The notes below the pieces were generated by a model. It worked only from the letters and a program-made list of their open reading frames with translations, searched no databases and was not told the DNA's origin. Below are positions 55,440 through 64,000 of a DNA stretch of 64,000 nt, in pieces. The number at the start of each line of letters is the position of its first letter. Positions within the stretch are counted from its first letter, which is position 1. The position numbers and the translations under genes were made by a program. The stretch is from Pomphorhynchus laevis (taxonomy: Eukaryota; Acanthocephala; Palaeacanthocephala; Echinorhynchida; Pomphorhynchidae). The stretch covers positions 62,001-126,000 of the forward strand of contig WNNJ02000433.1 of NCBI GenBank assembly GCA_012934845.2, written 5' to 3'.

Positions 55440-56955
55440 TTAAGTAGTTTTGTTCTTAATAAAACTAATATTAATGTTAAAGAAAGTATATATCTTTATA
55501 TGAGCATTAAATCAACATCAACTAAAACTCTTTTTAATTTCTATCGTAAACATGACATTTAAATTTACAAGAAAATTTTTTTCATTATCATGTATGCATG
55601 CCATATAATATTAAATATATTAAATTGATAAAATTAATTGAAAAAGATATAAATATATGCTATAATAACTATAACGCCTATCTAACAAAAATTAAACCAT
55701 CAAGTAAATATAAATATATGGATAAAATCACTGTTCTATAATGGATAAAAAGGGTATAAAGGTTGAATTAGATAATAAAACTATACCTATATTATATTGG
55801 AATCCAAAATTACATAAAAATCCAATAAAACCTAGGTTCATATGTAGTGCGTTTAAATGTACATTAAAACCACTTTCTGTCTATATGAATAAAATACTTA
55901 AAGTAATTAAAGCACACTTTAAAAAATATTGCAAGGTAATCGAAATTAATACTGGTATAAAACACTATTTCAGTATTAATTCTACAAAAGAATTTTTAGA
56001 ACAGACAAAAGGAATAAATTTTCAAAATATAAATACATACGATTTTAGTACGCTTTATACAAATCTAGATTTAGTAGATATTAAAGAAGCGTTAGTAAAA
56101 TTAATTAATCTTATATTCGGAAAAAGATATGTTTCACTATAACATATATATGTTATAGTTAAAAATAACAGCATGGCATGATAAAAAATTCCATTTTGCT
56201 GTTAATGCAGAATTGTCGTTGGATAAAATTGAATTAATAGAATCCTTAAATATTTTAATAAATCAAAATTATTTAAAAGTAGGGACATCTATATTTAGAC
56301 AAATAAGAGGTGTTACGATGGGAGGTAATAGTAGTCCAATTATAGCTGATTTATTTTTAAGCTTTATAGATTATGAAACGTATGTTATAACACACGTCTG
56401 TTAATTTACAACTTCTGTTATTTATAAGGTAATTCATAAACAAATAAAAATAGTCAAATAAAAGGTGTTCTAATAAGAGGTAATAGTAACTCAATTATAG
56501 CTGACTTGTATTTAAGCCTTATAGAATATGAATTTGTTCATAATTAATAGAATTTATGGAATGCTGCCGAGAGAGTCATCAATTAAAGTAAGGACATTTA
56601 TATTTAGACAAATAGATATATATGAAGTTCTAATGGGAGGTAATATATCCCAATTATAGCTGATTTTTTTAAGCTTTATAGAATATGAATTTGTTCATAA
56701 CTGTTTAAAAAATAAATCTAAATTATATAAATAATGATGATTATATAATTTATAATGATTTATTATATAAGTTCATTATATAATAAAATTTTAAGAATTG
56801 CAACAATATGTAACGATATGTGCTGTTTTCGAAATCATTTAAATAATTTAATAGATGCATATTTTAAACTATGTTAATATAAAAATATCATCAAACAGAA
56901 AATAGAAAAATATATAAATCAACACAATGATATTAAAAATAAATTTTAATTATTA
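55440..56955 (+). pseudogene. Naiad-like Penelope element, several RT pieces
   Basis: 55741-56142 encodes LYWNPKLHKNPIKPRF, NTGIKHYFSINSTKEFLEQ and NTYDFSTLYTNLDL. 56213-56404 encodes SLDKIELIESLNILINQN, then GVTMGGNSSPIIADLFLSF. 56460-56955 repeats the SSxIIADL, EFVHN and IKQKI.KYINQHN parts in decayed form. The unit before 55741 matches 42990-43075. Pieces are in the right general order with duplications. Confidence 0.75.
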
Positions 56956-56959
56956 CGAT

Positions 56960-57890
56960 GGAAATTTTTAGGGATTAGAGAACGGAAACGTGTAGCGAGA
57001 TTGGATAGAGCAAATTAACAAACCGGAGATTTGAGCATCCAATGATGGAATTTAACATGGTGCACAGAAAATATAAAGAGGATCGCTGTTAAAAGCTGAC
57101 AGATGTCAATCACTCTACAGAATAAATGTTTGCTTAATACGTTTATGATAATTTCAAAATTGGCTAAAACTATATCAATGTGCGTGCGATCAGCATGATC
57201 GAAATAATAGACCCGTACACACTGTAGCATAAATACAAATTTATATTCTAGCAGTTCAAATATTTAAACCGCTACTAAATTTCTAATATAAAAATTGCTC
57301 ATGTGAAAAAATAATTTATTGAAAAGTTGGAAGCATTTATTGAGTCGAGTAACAATTTTTCGCGTAAATTGTATCATAAATTAAAAAATATTGATAAAGA
57401 GATTTAGCCAAAGTGTTTATTTTGCCCAAAATTGTACAATTCAAATTAAAACAAATTCTAAGGAAAGCGTAGACAGTTCTCGTTTATGATATAAAAATCT
57501 TGAATCGCGTACTTAAATAGCTTAAGTTAGGATCTCACTACGTCGTCACAAAGACAAATCTATGATATAATCGATATTTGTGATAGTTCGGTAAGCATCG
57601 AGCAATGATCATGTGATAATGTTTTTGACATGGAATGACACCTGTGAGACTGTCTGTATTTAGATGGGTATTTTCACATAATTTCTGACCATATGTCACA
57701 TTGTTGTCATATATATTGAAAACAATTTAGATACTCTGCATATTAAGAATTGACAACCTGTCCCGATCATTCTTTCGATATAATTTCAGACACAATTTGC
57801 TACCTCGATGAAGAATCCTCTCCAAATCCTCGAGTTTACCTTTGGTCATAGGAAACGATAATCAAATAAATACAAGAGTTTGCAAACATA
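56960..57890. other. No gene recognised
   Basis: A/T-rich. Open frames here are short and show no family. Confidence 0.4.
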
Positions 57891-57899
57891 ATGAGAACC

Positions 57900-58050
57900 C
57901 TTAACCTAACCGGATGCTAGTTTACCACAGCCGACGTAATCTCACTATTTACAAATGTCTTATTACAAGATGCTATCAATCTAGCAGCACAATTACTGAG
58001 CGACAAGTTTAATGAGTCAAAACTAAAACGAAAATATCGGGTTAATTCGA
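57900..58050 (+). pseudogene. Penelope-like RT fragment (motif A)
   Basis: Reads TADVISLFTNVLLQDAINLA and AQLLSDKFNE, matching TADVNSLFTNVPL...AAKVLSDKC of the intact element at 25.9 kb. Confidence 0.7.
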
Positions 58051-58124
58051 TAGATTAAATTATTTAGCAGTCCTTTTCAGATTGAAGAGGACTGCTGAGT
58101 ATAGTCGAAATATCTAATAATAAA

Positions 58125-58550
58125 GTTTTCAAGAAAGAGTGTGAGACCATTCCGCGTGAATTATGTACGCAATCATTTTTAGCCAGACGCGGAAGAACGA
58201 GGATAGCAGTAGCAAGTACAGTTTCGTCATTACAATGACTCATCAGTGCCAGATCCCTCCCACCGCTGGATACAGAGGAGGACTGGCAGACGGCACACGA
58301 GTAATGTGTATGAAGTACCAGAAAGATTTCTGGTAACTTCACATTGAGTGCTAAATCAGCACTACTGCTTCACCAAATAGGATCATTAGCAAAAGCACTG
58401 GCAAATGCCAGCGCAGGTCTCTTTTTATATCGGCTAATATCTTTTTAATTTTCAAGAGAGAGAGTGTGAGACCATTCCGCGTGAATTATGTACGCAATCT
58501 GTACGTAGCCAGACGCGGAAGAACGACGATAACAGTAGCAAGTACCACTG
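58125..58550 (+). repeat. Direct repeat, copies about 58130-58220 and 58461-58545
   Basis: GTGTGAGACCATTCCGCGTG, AATTATGTACGCAATC and AGCCAGACGCGGAAGAACGA recur about 330 bp apart with a handful of differences. The region is GC-richer than its surroundings. The element is unidentified. Frames on both strands are short. Confidence 0.75.
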
Positions 58551-58755
58551 GCATTTGCGTACATCGTGTTGTTGGACTTGGGTAGATCGTGCTAGTGACA
58601 TTAATTGCAATAGTGCTATATTCCAATGCAAGTTCAGGGTTGCCATTTTGTCTAACAAAGCGGTTGGGACTACGTGGCGAGAAAATTCTTGCGTGAATAT
58701 GAGATGTTCTATTCAAGTTCGACCGATCGGACACCATGTAACTAGGTATGTTGCA

Positions 58756-59004
58756 CTAGCATGAAGTACACGGATTCGTTGAAATATGATCACTATATCT
58801 TCTCGCTACAGGTAATACAAGTCTATATTGGTCACGTTCATGAGATCTGGAATCGGCATCCGGGGAAATTGTCATAGTTGCAACATCATTGTTAGGTACA
58901 ACAGACTCCGATAATTCTGGATATACTACTGGGTGAGATGCTTTAAGGTGGGTCAAAGCATAGCAGAAGCCGCAGATAAATTTGCCACTTCGATACTTGG
59001 ACAT
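58756..59004 (-). other. 82-codon open frame with a C-x2-C ... H ... H pattern, unidentified
   Basis: Begins MSKYRSGKFICGFCYALTHL, then KASHP, which resembles a C2H2 finger of the kind found at the N-terminus of some retroelement proteins. Nothing else supports a function. Confidence 0.25.
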
Positions 59005-59255
59005 GCTGGATCACTTAAGCTTCAGTACTGTGCAAAATCACAATCATCAGTGTCACATCCAACTTCCAGCTGGGTAAAGGAAGAATCAGCATCATACTCC
59101 ATCTTCTTTTAGCTAGACTTTTTAGGAAGTCCCATTGATTACTTAATACTGAATTTCAATACGTAGCTTGTAAGTAGTTATAACAAAAGAATTCTTTATC
59201 CCAGAATAATCTGGAATGTATGATATCTCTCTAAGTACCAAAATATGATTTAAAA

Positions 59256-59450
59256 CGTTGTATTGATAGTTGTAAGATCGTCGTATAGATCGTTGTATAG
59301 ATCGTTGTAAGGTCGTCGTATAGATCGTTGTATAGATCGTTGTAAGGTCGTCGTATAGATCCTTGTATAGATCGTCGTTTAGATCATTGTATAAATCGTT
59401 GTATAGATCGTCGTTTAGATCATTGTATAAATCGTTGTATAGATTTTTAT
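59256..59450 (+). repeat. Minisatellite, about 15-bp unit
   Basis: Units of the form ATCGTTGTATAG and GTCGTCGTATAG alternate about a dozen times, with larger 45-bp period blocks in the first half and TCGTCGTTTAGATCATTG blocks in the second. Confidence 0.85.
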
Positions 59451-59485
59451 ATATTTATTGTATGTTATTTTTTGTATGTTATATT

Positions 59486-59765
59486 TTATATCTCAAACTT
59501 TTTTCTATGTGAATAGATAGTATAAAGGAATGAATAAAACGAGTAAAGCGGTTTATATTTAATGTCCATATTCATATATTTTACTCGTTTCTGCTTGATG
59601 TTATTTTTATAGTAACCTAGTTTAAAATATGTATCTATTAAATTATTTAAATGATTTTGAAGAAAACCAATATCGTTACAAATTGTTGCAATTCTTAAAA
59701 TTTCATTATTTAATGTATTATATTTTATATTATATGGTATGCATGAATGCTCATGCAAAAATATG
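59486..59765 (-). pseudogene. Naiad-like RT C-terminal fragment
   Basis: Minus strand: [40 protein letters not shown] and GYYKNNIKQK, then it departs from the family. Short and isolated. Confidence 0.75.
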
Positions 59766-59769
59766 TTTC

Positions 59770-61120
59770 TTAAACTATGTTCAAGAAATATGTTTCCTAC
59801 ACTTATCCTTAAAGCTAGACGAAGTACGAACGCTTCCTGTAACTACTTCAAAGACAAAAAAGGCCCAGTACTCAAAATAATAAATGCATCCTAACAAAGC
59901 CTTACTTCACTCAAACTAGCGAAAAATGAAAAAGGATGGGAACTAGCGACGGTTTTACGGGAAATGAAGATAATGCCCGTGGGCAAGTGTCTCCACCGTA
60001 GGCAAGTGACTCAGTTGAAGTCACAATAAGAGAGAATAAATTATATATTTAAGAAAAGCTTATTCCATTAAGGGGAATAACGTGTTACATAATTGAAATG
60101 CATCCGCAAAGTTCACAAACATTTCCTTTTGAGACTGCATAATACAATTGCCTACACGTAAAACGGAAATTGAATGATAAATGTCAAAATTGAAATATAA
60201 ACATCATATTGTATTTTCTTCTAAAAGAATTCAGAAGGCATGTTGACTCCTGGATATTTTGATAAGCATACATCTAATTATATGAAACAACAAATATGCA
60301 TTCACTATTCTTATCTGCTATTACTTGTTATTTACAACAAAGAAAAGCATTAACTGTTTTTTATGGAAAGCGGATATTTGTTGCATAAGATAACTGCGTG
60401 CATGTATTACCGGCAAGAAAACTATCTTTAAAAACATAATAATTTCCGAAGACATAGAATACTAGGAAAGCAAGTGAATTTACGTAAAGCAAATTTCTAC
60501 ATGTAAGATTTCCTCTTGTTACAAAACCAATTTAAAATTTTGATTACTTAATTTTGTAATTATTATTATTTTTATTAAATCATTAATTTTGTCAGTACTA
60601 AAAGAAATAATTAAATTATTCATGTTTTATGATTTGAACGTTTTAAGTTTTAAAATAGACATTTTTAACAAAATATAAATTTATTAGTATAATCAATTTA
60701 ATGTTCACTTGATTTATTTATTGGTCCTCTAAGGATCCCAGGCGGCGGTGCTGTTTCCTTTGTATTCAAACGATATATATAATTTGTTGTTACACCTGCC
60801 CTGGGTCGCCAAATGGTGTACTCATAAATAAATCACTGCTTTCCTCATGAGGAGGCATAAACACCAGGCAGCATTCTATATATCCTCATCAGACAAAGAA
60901 ATAGAACCGAATTATTCTCGCAATATTCAAAGTCGCTACGTATGCCCTATCATCCTATTTGTTTACGAGTAATAAAAAATATTATTAATAATAAATATTA
61001 TAGTAACAAAATATTATTAAATTTAATTTAAACAATTAAACGAAATTTTTTACAAAATGTAAAAAATTTAAAAAAAAAATTTGTAAAAATTTGTAAATTT
61101 TTTTACAAAATGCTTTGTAT
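59770..61120. other. No gene recognised
   Basis: 60720-60960 is less A/T-rich than its flanks and contains CCTCTAAGGATCCCAGGCGG, but no coding frame or repeat partner was seen. Confidence 0.4.
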
Positions 61121-61460
61121 TGGAATAAAGTCCACAAAATAGTCAAATTTCATCAGGGGAAATACATCATTAGCACGTGTTTGACCCCGTTGCTATGTTG
61201 GGTAGAAGAGTTAGGGGCCGAAACCTGATAGCATAGCAGTTTCTCCTTATGACCTCAAATCCTTATTCTGATACATCGTTTGTTATTTATTAGTCAATTC
61301 ATAAAAATGACTTTTATTTTAAATTTCAATTTTTTATTTTAACTTGATATAAATATAAATAGTATAACATCTTATATAATTATTTAATATTAATCTTTAT
61401 GTTTATTTATATTTCGTATAAACTACGTAGACTCAGATATCTGATCTGATTTGATACCAA
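61120..61460 (+). repeat. Naiad-like terminal repeat
   Basis: Contains ATACATCATTAGCACGTG, GACCCCGTTGCTATG, GGGGCCGAAACCTGATAG, CATAGCAGTTTCTCC and the AT-rich tail to TACGTAGACTCAGATATC. It stands alone without RT. Confidence 0.75.
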
Positions 61461-61464
61461 TTAC

Positions 61465-62087
61465 AGTATCAAAAGCTGCATTAGGTATTCAGATCACGTT
61501 TTACACAAATTCCACCACACAAAAAAATTTCCACAATTATTTTATAGCCTTAAAAATATTATCTATAATATTGAATATATAACGCTACATATTTCGTTAA
61601 CTCATTAATTCCGCCCTTTGCTCCATTATTAGGTGTATTGCAGTTTTATCAACATCTGACATTTTATCGAATCCGTCAATACAAACCAATCCCCCTCAAC
61701 CAATATTATTGCACTACTTCATTGCAACTTTATTAAAAAATTTGTGAATATCATCTCTATTATATTGAATACATTATATTAGTAGACTTGATTTAAATAT
61801 ATAATCATTGATTTGCTGCATGTACAATACACAAGAGAGCTTTAAGCATAAAAATGTTACTTTCAATTAGCAAATTTTAAATCAATTAAACCAAACGTTA
61901 TCTTGGTATTTTTCAAAATAGAGTTTGTGAAATCACATGACAGTGTAAACGTAATACTAAAGTTTTAATAATTGGCGTAATTAAATGATTATTAAATTAT
62001 TTAGGCATTATTATGTATAGATAATTATATTTGTAAAAATAATTTATAAAAAATATTTACTTAAATTTTATAAATATTCAATATTAG
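61465..62087 (+). other. Upstream intron or 5' flank of the PDZ gene
   Basis: No exon recognised. 61600-61760 has somewhat more C than its flanks. The PDZ exon at 62088 needs an upstream exon or start that I could not place. Confidence 0.35.
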
Positions 62088-63258
62088 GACTACTTCAGAA
62101 CATTGTGTTTTCAATGTCGATCTCGTTAGACACGACAGCTCGCAACCTTGGGGATTTCGTCTAAGTGGAGGACTAAATACAGGAAGATCACTTACAATTG
62201 ATACTGTAATTGCATCTTTAACGATTTTTTCTAACTAAAAATATGCCAGATTAATCCAAATTCAATCGCTGAACAATGTGGATTAAGACCTCTAGATCAG
62301 CTGATATCAATAAATGGCAGTGAGTGCAGGACAGCTACACATGATGATGCTAAATTCATGATGATAAACGCTGGTAATTGTATTCGCATGGTAGTTATAA
62401 GGTAGTTACACAGTTTTTATTGTTCTAAATTATGTTAGAAATTTTCAAATCACAATTTTCAATTACTCGTTTTAAATCGAAACAAAAATTAAAATCATTT
62501 CAATTGTCTGTCTTCCCCAGATATAGTCACTTTAGACCTAAGAATAAAATTTAATTCTTTATATATTTATTATGAAATACTAATGCATTTAAATTTCCTA
62601 CTAGATTATTTCGATTATTTTTAATCATTTTTCAATATATATAATTTAAATCACATTTCCAACGCCTAGATCCTAAAATCATAGAATTTGGGTTTAGGAT
62701 TTATAGTAAATCGATTTTAGATTCGTTTATTTATTAAAAAAACAAATTAGTAAACAAACAAAAATCACTAAAAATGTTTTATTTGAATATTTAAAGAATA
62801 AAATCTAAACTTTTGAAATTTAAGAATTTGTTTTCGATTATGTATTGGTTAATAAAATATTCATTCTGTTTTAGGAATATTCAACTACAACGAGATGTAT
62901 GTAAAACAATTTATAATTTATATTTAATTTACATTTAAATGGCATTTTTATAATTGAATTGTGTACTAGCGATAATTTGTGTGTAAATTGAAAGCAAAAA
63001 CGGTAACTTAAAACCTGTCTACTAAATATCGTAAGATCAATAGTAAAATCATAAAAATCTCGATTTAATTTGTGACAACCCCAAAAGTCCATTTTTATGA
63101 ATTGTTTAACACGTGAAAATAATTTTGCAAATCCGTATTAGGCAGTGATCAATGTATTGCGATCAACTGTACTAGAACCAGCATTTAATAATACTCGCTA
63201 TGCATTAGAAAATGCTAGAATACAGTTGAAGCAAATAATTTACCTAAAAATGCAATAA
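62088..63258 (+). CDS. PDZ-domain protein (ZASP/PDLIM-like PDZ), 3' part with a micro-exon
   Basis: Four exons: 62088-62205, 62250-62401, 62875-62896 and 63142-63258 (TAA at 63256). The first two encode a whole PDZ domain: SSQPWGFRLSGGLN is the carboxylate-binding loop, followed by LTIDT, then INPNSIAEQCGLRPLDQLIS, INGSECRTATHDDA and IRMVVIR. The PWGFRLxGG form is typical of the ALP/Enigma (ZASP, PDLIM) family, which anchors proteins at actin/Z-disc structures. The 22-nt exon (62875-62896) converts phase 2 to phase 0, and skipping it would give an immediate stop at 63142. The last exon adds ...INVLRSTVLEPAFNNTRYAL... . No LIM domain follows before the stop. The first intron is 44 bp. The start codon is upstream and not identified. 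Confidence 0.78.
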
Positions 63259-63259
63259 A

Positions 63260-63505
63260 AATTACTTGATAATTATTTGATTATTATATTAATCAATTAT
63301 GATAAATATTATATGATTAATTGGATTAATTAAATATGATTATTAATTTTTAATAATTATTAAATTAATAATTATTAATTTAGTTTATTAATAATTAATC
63401 ATTATTAATATTATAATATTTTTATTATATAATAATATAAATATTGATATTATAATATTAATATTATAATATAATATTATTAATTAAATATGATTAATAG
63501 AATAG
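63260..63505. repeat. A/T simple sequence
   Basis: 63275-63500 is almost entirely A/T, with ATTAAT and TATAAT runs and local palindromes, lying between the PDZ stop and the LINE tail. Confidence 0.7.
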
Positions 63506-63509
63506 AATA

Positions 63510-64000
63510 TAATTTATTTAGAGTGGCCTGTGGTAAAATAGAACCATTTACAGGCCCACTATAAAAATAAAAAGACAAGTTTACGTCCGATGAGTGTTTG
63601 AACTTGTATGTAGAGTTATTGAATTGATTGCGGCTGAAAGTGTTATTTTAATTCGTTTGCAAGAAGTATGGCGAACAAGGAAGTTTTGAAGTGTTTAAGC
63701 GACGTCAATGATTTTGTGTCACGAGGAAGTTTGTTTCAAAGGCGTGGTGCAGCGATGGTGAACACACGATATCCGTGATTACCGTTGTGACGGGGGACGA
63801 AAAGCGAGTAGGAGCGATGACTTCTTAGGGAGAGACCAGTCGTCATATTGGATGCGCTATCAGGAAGATATAGATAAGGAGGGTTGTGCCGGAATTTGAT
63901 TTGCCATGCAAGTGTGAGAATTTGAGAGGTTATGCGGCTCGGAATGTCGAGCCAGTTAAGGATGCGGAGGGTGTTGGAGATGTGATCGTACTTGCGAAGG
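63510..64000 (-). pseudogene. 3' end of a CR1/L2-like LINE
   Basis: Read from 64000 down on the minus strand: YDHISNTLRILNWLDIPSRI (compare the FDHIT..L..LHWLP...RI block of CR1/L2 LINEs), then RVFTIAAPRL, a stop where the family has Trp, and NKLPRDTKSLTSLKHFKTSL, the conserved C-terminus (AAPRLWNxLP...FKTxL). A short 3' UTR ends near 63510 in CCACAGGCCACTCTAAATAA, a tail typical of such LINEs. The internal stop and shifted frames show decay. It continues beyond the window. Confidence 0.72.

Noticed and set aside
1-64000. Bacterial or viral origin, operons, CRISPR array
   Set aside because: Introns, animal gene families and animal retroelements throughout. The regular repeats seen are minisatellites without CRISPR-type spacers.

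Overview
The window looks like AT-rich nuclear DNA from an invertebrate animal. Evidence: host genes with GT-AG introns, some only 44-47 bp long; a tripeptidyl-peptidase II gene, a histone H4 gene, an SPPL2-type intramembrane protease and a PDZ-domain gene; and a dense load of animal-type retroelements (Penelope-like elements, a LINE-like family with a restriction-like endonuclease, APE-type and CR1/L2-type LINE pieces, tRNA-derived SINEs). I see no operons, Shine-Dalgarno sites or CRISPR arrays. The exact phylum cannot be read from the sequence.

Layout. 596-20408 (+): the C-terminal half of TPP2, in nine exons that I could phase against the family. Its second visible intron is 13.4 kb (2011-15442) and contains a divergent histone H4 gene on the opposite strand (8507-8818), a tandem tRNA-derived SINE nested in a decayed retroelement, a nested minisatellite, a Ty3/gypsy integrase fossil, and several Penelope-like fragments. 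20409-53250: almost pure repeat territory. It holds one apparently whole Penelope-like element with C-terminal GIY-YIG (25881-27956), a head-to-head pair of Penelope-like copies (37.6-39.8 kb), a LINE 5' part (40.8-41.7 kb), and many pieces of an AT-rich second Penelope-like lineage that resembles the permuted Naiad/Hydra/Chlamys clade. It also holds an intact 851-codon reverse transcriptase with a C-terminal zinc knuckle and restriction-like endonuclease (47319-49874), flanked by identical-looking direct repeats of about 520 bp. 53698-55248 (+): an intronless SPPL2-type aspartyl protease. 55.4-61.5 kb: more Penelope-like debris, minisatellites and terminal repeats. 62088-63258 (+): 3' part of a PDZ gene that uses a 22-nt micro-exon. 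63.5-64.0 kb (-): 3' end of a CR1/L2-like LINE.

How it fits together. The host genes are unrelated housekeeping or cytoskeletal functions and show no sign of working as a unit. The retroelements do interact. The SINE is inserted into one copy of the restriction-like-endonuclease family and lies beside another. That family is in turn inserted into a Naiad-like copy. Penelope-like 3' ends make palindromes. The terminal repeat of the Naiad-like family carries a conserved RNA-like fold with compensatory changes between copies. The strongest leads for something new are that fold, the tandem SINE with Pol III boxes and hammerhead-like core pieces, and the ~520-bp duplication around the intact reverse transcriptase.
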